From positions 1,116,001 to 1,180,000 of the forward strand of contig JACKLI010000001.1 in the NCBI GenBank assembly GCA_024235995.1: a stretch of 64,000 bases of DNA, in the 5' to 3' direction. Below are positions 43,342 through 52,286 of this stretch, in pieces (position 1 is the first letter of the stretch; every line of letters starts with the position of its first letter). The DNA is from Burkholderiaceae bacterium (GTDB taxonomy: Bacteria > Pseudomonadota > Gammaproteobacteria > Burkholderiales > Burkholderiaceae_C). The notes under the pieces are model-generated. The model made no database searches and was not told the DNA's origin. It saw nothing but the letters and a program-made list of their open reading frames with translations. The position numbers and the translations under genes are program-made.

Positions 43342-44577
43342 ATGAGCATCGAGATGATTGAAACCGAGAGCTTCAACTCGGGCACCCAGATCAAGGTCAT
43401 CGGCGTCGGCGGCGGCGGCGGCAACGCCGTCGACCACATGATCGAGCGCCACGTGCAGGGCGTGGAGTTCATCTGCGCCAACACCGATGCTCAGGCGCTG
43501 TCGCGCGTGCTGGCGCAGTCCATCATCCAGCTGGGCGCCACCGGCCTGGGCGCGGGCAGCAAGCCCGACAAGGGGCGCGAGGCCGCCGAGGCCGCGGCCG
43601 ACGACATCCGCCAGGCCATCCGCGGCGCGCACATGCTGTTCATCACCGCCGGCATGGGCGGCGGCACCGGCACCGGCGCGGCGCCCGTCATCGCGCGCAT
43701 CGCCAAGGACATGGGCATCCTCACCGTGGGCGTGGTCACCAAGCCTTTCGACTGGGAGGGCGGCCGGCGCATGACCAACGCCGAGGCCGGCCTGGCCGAG
43801 CTGGAGTCCAACGTCGATTCGCTGATCGTCGTGCTCAACGACAAGCTGCTCGAGGTGCTGGGCGACGACATCACCCAGGACGAGGCCTTCGCCCAGGCCA
43901 ACGACGTGCTCAAGAACGCCGTCGGCGGCATCGCCGAGATCATCAACGACTACGGCCACATCAACGTCGACTTCGAGGACGTGCGCACCGTGATGGGCGA
44001 GCCCGGCAAGGCCATGATGGGCACGGCCACCGCCAGCGGCCCCGACCGCGCCCGCATCGCCGCCGAGCAGGCCCTGGCCTGCCCGCTGCTGGAGGGCATC
44101 GACCTGTCGGGCGCCAAGGGCGTGCTGGTGCTGATGACCGCGGCCAAGGGCAGCTTCAAGCTGAGCGAGTCGCAGGCGGCCATGCGCACCATTCGCGAGT
44201 ACGCCTCGCCCGATGCCCACGTGGTCTACGGCGCCGCCTACGACGACGCGCTGGGCGACGATTTGCGCGTGACGGTGGTGGCGACGGGCCTGTCGCGCCA
44301 TGGCGCCGGCCGGCGCCAGCCGATCACCGTGGTGCAGGGCGGCCTGCGCACCGGCACCGACAACGTGCCCTTCACGATGGCTGGCATGGCCGCCGCGCCG
44401 ACCGGCACGCGCATGGCCGGTGGCCAGGCGGGCTACGACCCGGCCATCGTGCCGCGCGTGTGGACCTCGCCGCGCACCATGGACCGCAGCCACGCCGCGG
44501 CGCGCGTCGATGCCCTGTCCTCGGGCGGCATGGACGACGTGGAGATCCCGGCCTTCCTGCGCAAGCAGGCAGATTGA
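43342..44577 (+). CDS. ftsZ: Cell division GTPase FtsZ
   Basis: A 411-residue tubulin homologue that polymerises into the Z ring. IKVIGVGGGGGNAVDHMIE opens the GTPase domain, GMGGGTGTGAAPVIARIAKDMG is the tubulin signature (about 103-124), and the T7 loop region NVDFEDVRTVM follows. A linker leads to the conserved C-terminal peptide DDVEIPAFLRKQAD, which binds FtsA and other partners. The ATG at 43342 follows AAGGAG; an in-frame start 99 bases earlier lacks such support. Confidence 0.97.
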   Translation: MSIEMIETESFNSGTQIKVIGVGGGGGNAVDHMIERHVQGVEFICANTDAQALSRVLAQSIIQLGATGLGAGSKPDKGREAAEAAADDIRQAIRGAHMLFITAGMGGGTGTGAAPVIARIAKDMGILTVGVVTKPFDWEGGRRMTNAEAGLAELESNVDSLIVVLNDKLLEVLGDDITQDEAFAQANDVLKNAVGGIAEIINDYGHINVDFEDVRTVMGEPGKAMMGTATASGPDRARIAAEQALACPLLEGIDLSGAKGVLVLMTAAKGSFKLSESQAAMRTIREYASPDAHVVYGAAYDDALGDDLRVTVVATGLSRHGAGRRQPITVVQGGLRTGTDNVPFTMAGMAAAPTGTRMAGGQAGYDPAIVPRVWTSPRTMDRSHAAARVDALSSGGMDDVEIPAFLRKQAD

Positions 44578-44590
44578 TTGGGCTCGCCCT

Positions 44591-44613
44591 CTGGCCGGGG
44601 AAACCCCGGCCAG
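44591..44613 (+). terminator. Strong hairpin after ftsZ
   Basis: CTGGCCGGGG-AAA-CCCCGGCCAG is a perfect 10 bp stem 13 bases after the ftsZ stop. No T-run follows, so termination may be partial or serve to protect the ftsZ mRNA 3' end. Confidence 0.5.
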
Positions 44614-44677
44614 GGGCCACACGCATGGCCTGCTCCGCGGCCTTCGGAGCCATCCAGCACGCGCTGGGCTACAAAAC

Positions 44678-44683
44678 TAAAAT
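44678..44683 (+). promoter_or_regulatory. Putative -10 element of lpxC (near-leaderless)
   Basis: TAAAAT lies nine bases before the lpxC ATG, in an A/T-rich patch flanked by GGGCT and AGCCC. Transcription would start at or just ahead of the start codon. No Shine-Dalgarno sequence is visible, and no convincing -35 box. Confidence 0.35.
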
Positions 44684-44692
44684 AAGCCCTCT

Positions 44693-45616
44693 ATGCTCGC
44701 CCAACGCACCCTCAAGGCCCTGACCCGCGCGGTGGGCGTGGGCCTGCACAGCGGGGAGCGGGTGGAGCTGACGCTGCGCCCCGCGCCGCCCGACACCGGC
44801 ATCGTGTTTCGCCGTGTCGATCTGCCCCAGCCCGTCGACATCCCCGTCAATGCGCAGTCGGTGACCGACACGCGCCTGGCCTCCACCATCTCCCGCGGCG
44901 ACGCCAAGGTGCGCACCATCGAGCACCTGATGTCGGCCTGCGCCGGCCTGGGCCTGGACAACCTGTACATCGACATCACCGCCGAGGAGGTGCCGATCCT
45001 CGACGGCTCGGCCTCGTCCTTCGTCTACCTGCTGCAAAGCGCGGGCATCGAGCTGCAGAAGGCGCCCAAGAAATTCCTGCGGGTGCTTAAGGCCATCGAG
45101 GTGCGCGAGGGCGAGGGCGAGCAGCTCAAGTGGGCGCTTCTCACGCCGCACCACGGCTTCACGCTCAGCTTCGAGATCGAGTTTCACCACCCGGCGGTGG
45201 ACGCCACCGGCCAGCGCGTCGCGTTCGACATGGGCTCGGGTCGGTACAGCCGCGACATCGCGCGCGCGCGCACCTTCGCCTTCTCGCGCGACGTCGAGAC
45301 CATGCGCGCCAACGGCCTGGCGCTGGGCGGCGGGCTGGACAATGCCATCGTGATGGACGACACCAAGGTGCTCAACGCCGACGGCCTGCGCTATGCGGAG
45401 GAGTTCGCCAAGCACAAAATCCTGGATGCCATTGGCGACCTGTACTGCATCGGCCACCCCATGCTGGCGGCCTACAGCGCCTTTCGATCCGGCCACGCGC
45501 TCAACAACCAGTTGCTGCGCGCCCTGCTGGCGCAGGCCGATGCCTGGGAGCTGGTCAGTTTCGAGCACGCGCGCCAGGCGCCGGCGGGCTTTGCCGAGCT
45601 GGCGCGGGCCTGGTAG
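44693..45616 (+). CDS. lpxC: UDP-3-O-acyl-N-acetylglucosamine deacetylase LpxC
   Basis: A 307-residue zinc metallo-amidase catalysing the committed step of lipid A synthesis. The start MLAQRTLKALTRAVGVGLHSGERVEL is typical. Zinc ligands are His78 (TIEHLMSA), His241 and Asp245 (AKHKILDAIGD), and the HAL motif of the general acid lies in FRSGHALNNQLLRALL. It closes the dcw cluster, as in other proteobacteria. The ATG at 44693 has no Shine-Dalgarno sequence. Confidence 0.97.
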   Translation: MLAQRTLKALTRAVGVGLHSGERVELTLRPAPPDTGIVFRRVDLPQPVDIPVNAQSVTDTRLASTISRGDAKVRTIEHLMSACAGLGLDNLYIDITAEEVPILDGSASSFVYLLQSAGIELQKAPKKFLRVLKAIEVREGEGEQLKWALLTPHHGFTLSFEIEFHHPAVDATGQRVAFDMGSGRYSRDIARARTFAFSRDVETMRANGLALGGGLDNAIVMDDTKVLNADGLRYAEEFAKHKILDAIGDLYCIGHPMLAAYSAFRSGHALNNQLLRALLAQADAWELVSFEHARQAPAGFAELARAW

Positions 45617-45647
45617 GGCGCGCGCGCATCGGCCGGCCTGAACTGCC

Positions 45648-45833
45648 GTGGCGCTGTTTCGCTTCTTGGTCCTGTTGGCCCTGCTGGCCGCCGCCGTCAG
45701 CTACGGGCTGTTCGCCCTCACGGGCCAGCAGCGGCATCGCCAGCGCGGCTGGCTGATCCTGAAATGGACCTTGCTGGTGGTCTTCGGCTTTTTTGCCGTG
45801 TTGTTCGTGCAGCAGCTGTGGCCACGCACGTGA
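45648..45833 (+). CDS. Small membrane protein, two helices
   Basis: A 61-residue protein starting with GTG. Two hydrophobic helices (about 4-24 and 38-57) are joined by a basic loop (GQQRHRQRGW), so both ends probably lie on the same side of the inner membrane. I do not recognise a family name, though similar short proteins follow lpxC in related genomes as I recall. It lies 31 bases after lpxC and 23 before thiM. Confidence 0.6.
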   Translation: MALFRFLVLLALLAAAVSYGLFALTGQQRHRQRGWLILKWTLLVVFGFFAVLFVQQLWPRT

Positions 45834-45856
45834 CCGGCGCCTATCCTTTTTTTGAC

Positions 45857-46681
45857 ATGAACTCGACCCCTTTCCCGCTCGATTTGCCGGCCCTGCACGC
45901 CCGTCTGCTTGCCTCGGCGCCGCTGGTGCAGGCCATCACTAACACGGTGGTGCAGCAGTTCAGCGCCAACGTGCTGCTGGCGGCGGGCGCCGCGCCGGCC
46001 ATGATCGACCACGAGGCCGATGCGGCGCAGTTCGCCGGCGTGGCCGACGGCATCCTCATCAACCTGGGCACCGCCAGCAACCACCAGCTGCTGGCGGCGG
46101 ATGCCGCGATCAGCGTGGCCGGCGAGACGGGCAAGCCCTGGGTGCTGGACCCGGTGAGCGTGGGTGTGGTGGCCTTTCGCACCCTCAAGATCCGGCAGGC
46201 CGCCGCGGCGCGGCCCACGGTGGTGCGCGGCAATGCGTCGGAGATCGCGGCACTGGCGGGTGCCGGTGCCGGGGGCCGTGGCGTGGACTCGACCGACGAG
46301 GTCGATGCCGTGCTGCCGGCGGCCATCCGCCTGGCGCAGGCCACGGGCGGCGTGGTGGCCGTGTCGGGCGCGCGCGACGCGGTGGTGGCCGTGGATGGCG
46401 CGCAGGTGCGCATCGCCCGCATCGGCGGCGGCCATGCGCTGATGCCCAAGGTGGTCGGCATGGGCTGCTCGCTGGGCGCGCTGGTCGTGGCCTACCTGGC
46501 GGCGGGCCGCGCCCTGGGCGGCGAACGGCGGGCGGGAGACTGGGCGGCTACGGTGGCGGCGGCCGGCGCGCAGGCGGCGGGGCCGGGCAGCTTCCAGGTG
46601 GCGTTTGTCGATGCGCTGCATGCGCTGCGCGCCAGCGACCTGGCGCGCGTCGACGTGCAGGTTGAGGCGCTGACGATCTGA
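45857..46681 (+). CDS. thiM: Hydroxyethylthiazole kinase
   Basis: A 274-residue ribokinase-fold enzyme that phosphorylates hydroxyethylthiazole for thiamine salvage. Family blocks are VQAITNTVVQQFSANVLLAAGAAPAM, ILINLGTASNHQL, PWVLDPVSVGVV, VVRGNASEIAALAG and MPKVVGMGCSLGALVVAYL with the catalytic cysteine. The ATG at 45857 fits the family start. Only 23 bases separate it from the previous gene, so no TPP riboswitch can lie there. Confidence 0.94.
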   Translation: MNSTPFPLDLPALHARLLASAPLVQAITNTVVQQFSANVLLAAGAAPAMIDHEADAAQFAGVADGILINLGTASNHQLLAADAAISVAGETGKPWVLDPVSVGVVAFRTLKIRQAAAARPTVVRGNASEIAALAGAGAGGRGVDSTDEVDAVLPAAIRLAQATGGVVAVSGARDAVVAVDGAQVRIARIGGGHALMPKVVGMGCSLGALVVAYLAAGRALGGERRAGDWAATVAAAGAQAAGPGSFQVAFVDALHALRASDLARVDVQVEALTI

Positions 46682-46701
46682 GCAGCAAGGCGCACCCGGC
46701 C

Positions 46702-47391
46702 ATGGACGCGCGCTGGAGCGGGATCGATCCCCGCCTGTATTTCGTCACCGACACCGGCCTGTGCGCGCGTGCCGGCCGCACGGTGGCGCAGACGGTGGCG
46801 GCGGCGGTGGCCGGTGGCGCGGGCATCGTGCAGGTGCGCGACAAGGCGTTGGACGACGCGGCCTTCGCGCAGCTCACGCGGCAGGTGCTGGCGGCCGTGC
46901 AGGCCGCCACGCGCGGCAGCGGGCGGCGCGTGCCGGTGGTCGTCAACGACCGGGTGGCGGTGGCGCGGCAACTGCTGGACGAAGGCCGGGACGTGCACAT
47001 CCACGTCGGCCAGGGTGATTGGCCGGTGGCCGAGGTGCGGCGGGTTCTGGGCCCGGGGCCGCTGCTCGGCCTGTCGGCCGCCACCGCGGCGCAGTGCGCG
47101 GCGGCGCGGGCCTGCGGAGGGGTCGATCTGATTGGCCTCTCGCCCGCCTTCGATACGGCCACCAAGCCGGACGCCGGCGCGGGCCTGGGCCTGGACGGTG
47201 TGCGCGCCCTGGCCGCGCAGGCCGGCTTGCCCAGTGTCGCCATCGGCGGCATCGACGTGGCGCGCGCGGCCCTGTTGCGCGGCAGCGGGGTGGCCGGGGT
47301 GTGCGTGGTGTCGGCCATTTGCTGCGCGGCCGATCCGCAGGCGACGGCCAGCGCGCTCTACGCGGCGTTCGCGGGTGGCGCGTTGCCCTGA
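46702..47391 (+). CDS. thiE: Thiamine-phosphate synthase
   Basis: A 229-residue TIM-barrel enzyme that couples HMP-pyrophosphate with thiazole phosphate. LYFVTDTGLCARAGR, AGIVQVRDKALDD (pyrophosphate-binding), VVVNDRVAVARQL, VHIHVGQGDWP and SVAIGGIDVARAALLRGSGVAGVCVVSAI are clear. It follows thiM by 20 bases, giving a salvage pair. Its 3' end overlaps the convergent AraC-type gene by 34 bases. Confidence 0.93.
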   Translation: MDARWSGIDPRLYFVTDTGLCARAGRTVAQTVAAAVAGGAGIVQVRDKALDDAAFAQLTRQVLAAVQAATRGSGRRVPVVVNDRVAVARQLLDEGRDVHIHVGQGDWPVAEVRRVLGPGPLLGLSAATAAQCAAARACGGVDLIGLSPAFDTATKPDAGAGLGLDGVRALAAQAGLPSVAIGGIDVARAALLRGSGVAGVCVVSAICCAADPQATASALYAAFAGGALP

Positions 47392-48440
47392 GATTCGACG
47401 CGGCTGCCGTGGCGGCAGGCCTCGGGCGTCTGCCCGGTCCAGAGCCGGAAGGCGCGGGCAAAGCTCTTGTCGCTGCCAAAGCCCACTTCAAGGGCGATCT
47501 GCTTGATGGGGCGCTGGCTGCGCTGCAGCAGCTCGACGGCGCGCGCCCGGCGCTGTTCGTCCTTGATGGCCTGCAAGGCCACGCCCTCGGTCGCCAGCTG
47601 CCGGTGCAGGCTGCGGGGCGACAGCGCCAGCGCGGCCGCCAGCGACTCGGCGGTGTGCGCCAGGTCGGCCTGCAGCAGCTGGCGTACCCGCAGCGCCAGC
47701 AGGCGGTCACGCCGGTAAGGGCGCACCATCAACGGCAGGGCGCGATGCAGCATCTGGTCGAGCGCGGCGCTGTCGCGGCGCAGCGGCAGGTCGAGGTAGC
47801 GGGCGTCGAAACGCAGGGCGGCCGCGGGCGCGTCGAACACGACCGGGCCGGGAAACAGCGTGGCGTAGACCGCGGCGTGCGGCGGCGCGGCAAAGGGAAA
47901 CTCGGCCGACTGCAGCGGAATGCGCGAGTCGATCCACCAGCAGGCCAGGCCATGCACGTTGCGCAGCAGCGAGAGCAGGGCGAACTCGCGCGGCGCCGTG
48001 GCCGGCAGCCGGTCGGCCAATTGCACGCTGGCGCGCTCGCCGGCCACCGCCAGGCGCAACTGCACGTCGCAGGTCAGCAGGCCATGGTGGCGGCACCAGC
48101 GCGCCAGCGCCACGCCCAGCGTGGGCGCGCCCTGCGAGGCGCGCGCCAGCATGCCGTAGCTGCCCCAGGGCAGGCGGCGGTGAAACCACCCCGGCGCCTC
48201 GTCGTCCAGTTCCTGCATGGCGGCAAAGCACAGGCGCTCGAACTGCAGGGCGCTGACGCACTCGGCCTCGGTGGCCTCGCGTGTCCCGACAGGTGTCGTG
48301 ATTTGTGCCTTGGCCAGGGCGCCATCGGCACTCAGGCCGCGCTGCACGTAGGCTTGAACGATGGCCTGGACGAATGCCATGGGCGTGCCGGCGTGTGCCG
48401 CGGTGCCGGGCGTGGCCCCCGATCGATGGAGTGACGTCAT
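47358..48440 (-). CDS. AraC-family transcriptional regulator
   Basis: A 360-residue regulator with an N-terminal arabinose-binding-like (OruR/ArgR type) ligand domain (about 20-200) and a C-terminal AraC DNA-binding domain with two helix-turn-helix motifs, the second in KQIALEVGFGSDKSFARAFRLWTGQTPEACR. It is divergent from the acyl-CoA ligase gene and may control it and the leucine-degradation genes. The inducer is unknown. The start is uncertain: ATG at 48440 is used, and ATG at 48470 is an alternative. Confidence 0.85.
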   Translation of the reverse strand: MTSLHRSGATPGTAAHAGTPMAFVQAIVQAYVQRGLSADGALAKAQITTPVGTREATEAECVSALQFERLCFAAMQELDDEAPGWFHRRLPWGSYGMLARASQGAPTLGVALARWCRHHGLLTCDVQLRLAVAGERASVQLADRLPATAPREFALLSLLRNVHGLACWWIDSRIPLQSAEFPFAAPPHAAVYATLFPGPVVFDAPAAALRFDARYLDLPLRRDSAALDQMLHRALPLMVRPYRRDRLLALRVRQLLQADLAHTAESLAAALALSPRSLHRQLATEGVALQAIKDEQRRARAVELLQRSQRPIKQIALEVGFGSDKSFARAFRLWTGQTPEACRHGSRVESQGNAPPANAA

Positions 48441-48568
48441 GAACGATGGCTGGATTTGCAACCATTTTGTCATTTCACCCGCGGCCTGGGCGGCGTAAGC
48501 TGCGGCCGACCTGCGCAAGTCGCGCGTACGATGAACCGCGCGCGCCAAGCCGAGTGGAGACAAGCATC

Positions 48569-50251
48569 ATGAGTACCCAGAAAACCTTCACCCAGAGTTA
48601 CGCCCAGGGCGCGACCAGCCCGGCGCTGATCGAGCAGACCATCGGCGCCTTCTTCGACGACATGGTGGCGCGCCACCCCGAGCGCGAGGCGCTGGTGGCC
48701 GTGCACCAGCAGCGCCGCTACACCTACCGCGCGCTGCAGGCCGAGGCCCATCGCCTGGCCAGCGCGCTGCTGGGGCTGGGCCTGGCGCCGGGCGACCGCA
48801 TCGGCATCTGGTCGCACAACAACGCCGAATGGGTGCTGATGCAGCTGGCCACCGCCAAGGCGGGGCTGGTGCTGGTCAACATCAACCCGGCCTACCGCAC
48901 GGCCGAGGTGGAATACGCGCTCAACAAGGTGGGCTGCAAGGCGCTGGTCACCATGCCGCGCTTCAAGACCAGCGACTACCTGGGCATGCTGCGCGAGCTG
49001 CGTGCCGCGCAGGCCCTGCCGCAGCTGCAGCACGCGATCTGGATCGACGTGGCGGGCGAGGGCGCGGAGGAGCCGGGCTTCATGCGCTTTTCCGATCTGA
49101 TGAAGACCGGCGACCCGCAAGACGCGCGCCTGCCGCAGGTGGCGCGCCTGCTGCACAACCGGGACGCCATCAACATCCAGTTCACCAGCGGCACCACCGG
49201 CTTTCCCAAGGGCGCCACGCTGACGCACCGCAACATCCTGAACAACGGATTCTTCATCGGCGAGGCGATGCGGCTGACCGAGCGCGACCGCCTGTGCATC
49301 CCCGTACCGCTGTACCACTGCTTCGGCATGGTGCTGGGCAACCTGGCGGTGCTGACGCACGGCGCCTGCATCGTCTACCCCAACGACGCGTTCGAGCCGC
49401 TGTCGGTGCTGCAGACGGTGCAGGACGAAAAATGCACCGGCCTGCACGGCGTGCCCACCATGTTCATCGCCGAGCTGGACCACCCGCGCTTCAAGGAGTT
49501 CGACCTTTCCAGCCTGCGCACCGGCATCATGGCCGGCAGCCCCTGCCCGATCGAGGTGATGAAGCGCGTGCAGTCCGAGATGAACATGGGCGAGGTGACC
49601 ATCGCCTACGGCATGACCGAGACCTCGCCCGTCAGTTGCCAGAGCAGCACCGACACCCCGCTGGACAAGCGCGTGTCCACCGTCGGGCTGGTGCAGCCGC
49701 ACCTGGAGATCAAGATCATCGACCCCGACAGCGGCCGGATCGTGCCGGTGGGCGAACGCGGCGAGTTCTGCACCAAGGGCTATTCGGTGATGCAGGGCTA
49801 TTGGGAAGACCCGGCGCGCACGGCGGAGGCCATCGACGCCGAGGGCTGGATGCACACGGGCGACCTGGCCACCATGGACGAGGGCGGCTACGTCAACATC
49901 GTCGGCCGCATCAAGGACATGGTGATCCGCGGCGGCGAGAACGTCTATCCGCGCGAGATCGAGGAGTTTCTGTACCGCCACCCCAAGGTGCAGGACGTGC
50001 AGGTGGTGGGCCTGCCCGATGCGAAGTACGGCGAGGAGCTGTGTGCCTGGATCATCGCCAAGCCGGGCCAGTCGCTGGACGAAGACGAGGTGCGCGCCTT
50101 CTGCAAGGGCAAGATCGCACACTACAAGGTGCCGCGCTACATCCGGTTCGTCGACGCATTTCCGATGACGGTGACGGGCAAGATCCAGAAGTTCAAGATT
50201 CGCGAGGCAATGGTGCGCGAGCTTGGGATTTCCGAGCAAAAAACGGCTTGA
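48569..50251 (+). CDS. Fatty-acid/acyl-CoA ligase (AMP-binding)
   Basis: A 560-residue ANL-superfamily enzyme that activates a carboxylic acid with ATP and CoA. The P-loop is INIQFTSGTTGFPKGATLTHRN, the adenine motif YGMTETSPVSCQ, the hinge GWMHTGDLATMDEGGYVNIVGRIKDMVIRGGENVYPREIE, and the catalytic lysine lies in MTVTGKIQKFKIRE. Genes of this type commonly accompany the leucine/isovalerate (liu) genes, as here. The actual acid is unknown. ATG at 48569 follows GGAG. Confidence 0.92.
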   Translation: MSTQKTFTQSYAQGATSPALIEQTIGAFFDDMVARHPEREALVAVHQQRRYTYRALQAEAHRLASALLGLGLAPGDRIGIWSHNNAEWVLMQLATAKAGLVLVNINPAYRTAEVEYALNKVGCKALVTMPRFKTSDYLGMLRELRAAQALPQLQHAIWIDVAGEGAEEPGFMRFSDLMKTGDPQDARLPQVARLLHNRDAINIQFTSGTTGFPKGATLTHRNILNNGFFIGEAMRLTERDRLCIPVPLYHCFGMVLGNLAVLTHGACIVYPNDAFEPLSVLQTVQDEKCTGLHGVPTMFIAELDHPRFKEFDLSSLRTGIMAGSPCPIEVMKRVQSEMNMGEVTIAYGMTETSPVSCQSSTDTPLDKRVSTVGLVQPHLEIKIIDPDSGRIVPVGERGEFCTKGYSVMQGYWEDPARTAEAIDAEGWMHTGDLATMDEGGYVNIVGRIKDMVIRGGENVYPREIEEFLYRHPKVQDVQVVGLPDAKYGEELCAWIIAKPGQSLDEDEVRAFCKGKIAHYKVPRYIRFVDAFPMTVTGKIQKFKIREAMVRELGISEQKTA

Positions 50252-50292
50252 GCCGGCATAAAACAAGCGCGGAAAGCTATTCAATTCATAGT
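50252..50292 (-). repeat. Diverged GATTTGATAGCT-type repeat before mccB
   Basis: On the minus strand this copy reads GAATTGAATAGCTTTCCGCG and runs to GCCGGCTC, parallel to the better copies. It fills most of the gap between the ligase stop and the mccB start. Confidence 0.5.
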
Positions 50293-50303
50293 AAAGGTCA
50301 TCC

Positions 50304-51926
50304 ATGCCCGTCATTCAATCCAGGCTCAATCCCCGCTCGGCCGACTTTCAGGCCAACGCCGACGCGATGCGCGCGCTGGTGGCCGACCTGAACGCGCAGG
50401 TGGCCAAGGCCGGGCAGGGCGGCGGCGAGGCTGCGCGCAAGAAGCACATGGACCGGGGCAAGCTGCTGCCGCGCGTGCGCGTGCAGATGCTGCTGGACCC
50501 GGGCACGCCCTTCCTGGAGATCGCGCCGCTGGCCGCGCTGCACATGTACCCCGACCGCGACGGCTCGGACGCGGCGCCGGCGGCGGGGCTGGTGGCCGGC
50601 ATCGGCCGCGTGTCGGGCGTGGACTGCATGATCGTCTGCAACGACGCCACGGTGAAGGGCGGCACCTACTACCCGATGACGGTCAAGAAGCATCTGCGCG
50701 CGCAGGAGATCGCGCAGCAGAACCGCCTGCCCTGCATCTACCTGGTCGATTCGGGCGGCGCCAACCTGCCCAACCAGGACGAGGTCTTCCCCGACCGCGA
50801 CCACTTCGGCCGCATCTTCTACAACCAGGCCAACCTGAGCGCGCAGGGCATCGCGCAGATCGCGGTCGTCATGGGCTCGTGCACGGCCGGCGGCGCCTAC
50901 GTGCCGGCCATGAGCGACGAGACCATCATCGTCAAGAACCAGGGCACCATCTTTCTGGGCGGCCCGCCGCTGGTCAAGGCCGCCACCGGCGAGGTGGTCA
51001 GCAGCGAGGACCTGGGCGGCGGCGACGTGCACACGCGCCTGTCGGGCGTGGCCGACCACCTGGCGCAAAACGACACGCACGCGCTGGCGCTGGCGCGCGA
51101 GGTGGTGGCGCACCTGAACCACACCAAGACGCGCGCCGGCGCGCTGCAGCCGCCCGTGGCGCCCCGGTACGCCGCCGAGGAACTGCACGGCGTGATCCCG
51201 ACCGATGCGCGCAAGCCCTTCGACGTGCGCGAGATCATCGCCCGCATCGTCGACGGCAGCGAGTTCCAGGAATTCAAGGCGCGCTTCGGCGCCACGCTGG
51301 TGTGCGGCTTCGCGCACATCGAGGGCATGCCGGTGGGCATCGTGGCCAACAACGGCATCCTGTTTTCCGAATCGGCGCAAAAGGGCGCGCACTTCATCGA
51401 GCTGTGCTGCCAGCGCAAGATCCCGCTCGTCTTTTTGCAGAACATCACCGGCTTCATGGTCGGCCGCAAGTACGAGAACGAAGGCATCGCGCGCCATGGC
51501 GCCAAGCTGGTCACCGCCGTGGCGACGGCCAACGTGCCCAAGTTCACCATCATCATCGGCGGCAGCTTCGGCGCCGGCAACTACGGCATGTGCGGGCGCG
51601 CCTACAGCCCGCGCTTTCTGTGGATGTGGCCCAACGCGCGCATCAGCGTGATGGGCGGCGAGCAGGCTGCCAGCGTGCTGGCCACCGTCAAGCGCGACGG
51701 CATCGAGGCCAAGGGCGGTCAATGGCCGGCCGAGGAAGAGGAAGCCTTCAAGGCCCCGATCCGCCAGCAGTACGAACACCAGGGCCACCCTTACTACGCC
51801 ACCGCGCGCCTGTGGGACGACGGCATCATCGACCCCGCCGACACGCGCCGCGTGCTGGCGCTGGGCCTGTCGGCGGCGCAGAACGCGCCGATCGATGACG
51901 TCCGGTTTGGCGTTTTCCGCATGTAA
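50304..51926 (+). CDS. mccB: Methylcrotonoyl-CoA carboxylase beta (carboxyltransferase) subunit
   Basis: A 540-residue carboxyltransferase of the acyl-CoA carboxylase family. It acts with the biotin subunit encoded 3 kb downstream to convert 3-methylcrotonyl-CoA to 3-methylglutaconyl-CoA in leucine degradation. Typical features are KKHMDRGKLLPRVRVQMLLDPGTPFLEI, YLVDSGGANLPNQDEVFPDRDHFGRIFYNQA, GSCTAGGAYVPAMSDE and the C-terminal IIIGGSFGAGNYGMCGRAY with WMWPNARISVMGGEQAA. The NLPNQDEVFPD stretch distinguishes it from propionyl-CoA carboxylase. Also known as liuB. Confidence 0.93.
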   Translation: MPVIQSRLNPRSADFQANADAMRALVADLNAQVAKAGQGGGEAARKKHMDRGKLLPRVRVQMLLDPGTPFLEIAPLAALHMYPDRDGSDAAPAAGLVAGIGRVSGVDCMIVCNDATVKGGTYYPMTVKKHLRAQEIAQQNRLPCIYLVDSGGANLPNQDEVFPDRDHFGRIFYNQANLSAQGIAQIAVVMGSCTAGGAYVPAMSDETIIVKNQGTIFLGGPPLVKAATGEVVSSEDLGGGDVHTRLSGVADHLAQNDTHALALAREVVAHLNHTKTRAGALQPPVAPRYAAEELHGVIPTDARKPFDVREIIARIVDGSEFQEFKARFGATLVCGFAHIEGMPVGIVANNGILFSESAQKGAHFIELCCQRKIPLVFLQNITGFMVGRKYENEGIARHGAKLVTAVATANVPKFTIIIGGSFGAGNYGMCGRAYSPRFLWMWPNARISVMGGEQAASVLATVKRDGIEAKGGQWPAEEEEAFKAPIRQQYEHQGHPYYATARLWDDGIIDPADTRRVLALGLSAAQNAPIDDVRFGVFRM

Positions 51927-51931
51927 TGTGT

Positions 51932-51967
51932 ATGATGTGTTCGTAAATAAGATTTTATACACATCAT
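51932..51967 (+). promoter_or_regulatory. Inverted-repeat operator of vapBC
   Basis: ATGATGTGT at 51932-51940 and ACACATCAT at 51959-51967 are perfect inverted repeats with 18 bases between. The right half includes the vapB start codon, so bound antitoxin would block both transcription and translation start. The interval is A/T-rich and contains TAAGAT, a possible -10 element. Confidence 0.65.
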
Positions 51968-52286
51968 GCGAACCAACATCGATATCGATGACGACTTGCT
52001 CGTCAAGGCCATGCAGGCGGGCCCCTACACCACCAAGAAAGAGACGGTGGAGGCGGGCCTGCGCCTGCTGGCACGCCAGGCCGCCTACCGCGAAATCCTC
52101 AAGTGGGAAGGCAAGCTCAAGTGGGAGGGCGACGAAGCCATCGACTGGACCAAGCCCGCCGTCGATCAGGGTGGCGAGCCTGCGCGCCTGCTGACCGTGC
52201 AGGAGCCGCAGCCCACCTATCCCGTGACCCGCACGCGCGCCAAACCCGCGCCCACCAACAAGGCAACGCGCCGTGCTGGTCGTTGA
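51966..52286 (+). CDS. VapB-type antitoxin
   Basis: A 106-residue protein starting MRTNIDIDDDLLVKAMQAG, the ribbon-helix-helix DNA-binding domain of VapB antitoxins, followed by TTKKETVEAGLRLLARQAAYREIL. The C-terminal 45 residues are Pro/Thr/Lys/Arg-rich and longer than usual; they may cover the toxin active site or be an added tail. It overlaps the toxin gene by 14 bases. The pair sits within the leucine-degradation gene set. Confidence 0.85.
   Translation: MRTNIDIDDDLLVKAMQAGPYTTKKETVEAGLRLLARQAAYREILKWEGKLKWEGDEAIDWTKPAVDQGGEPARLLTVQEPQPTYPVTRTRAKPAPTNKATRRAGR

Noticed and set aside
45834..45856. TPP riboswitch ahead of thiM
   Set aside because: Only 23 bases separate thiM from the previous gene, far too few for a THI element, and no CUGAGA-type motif is seen.
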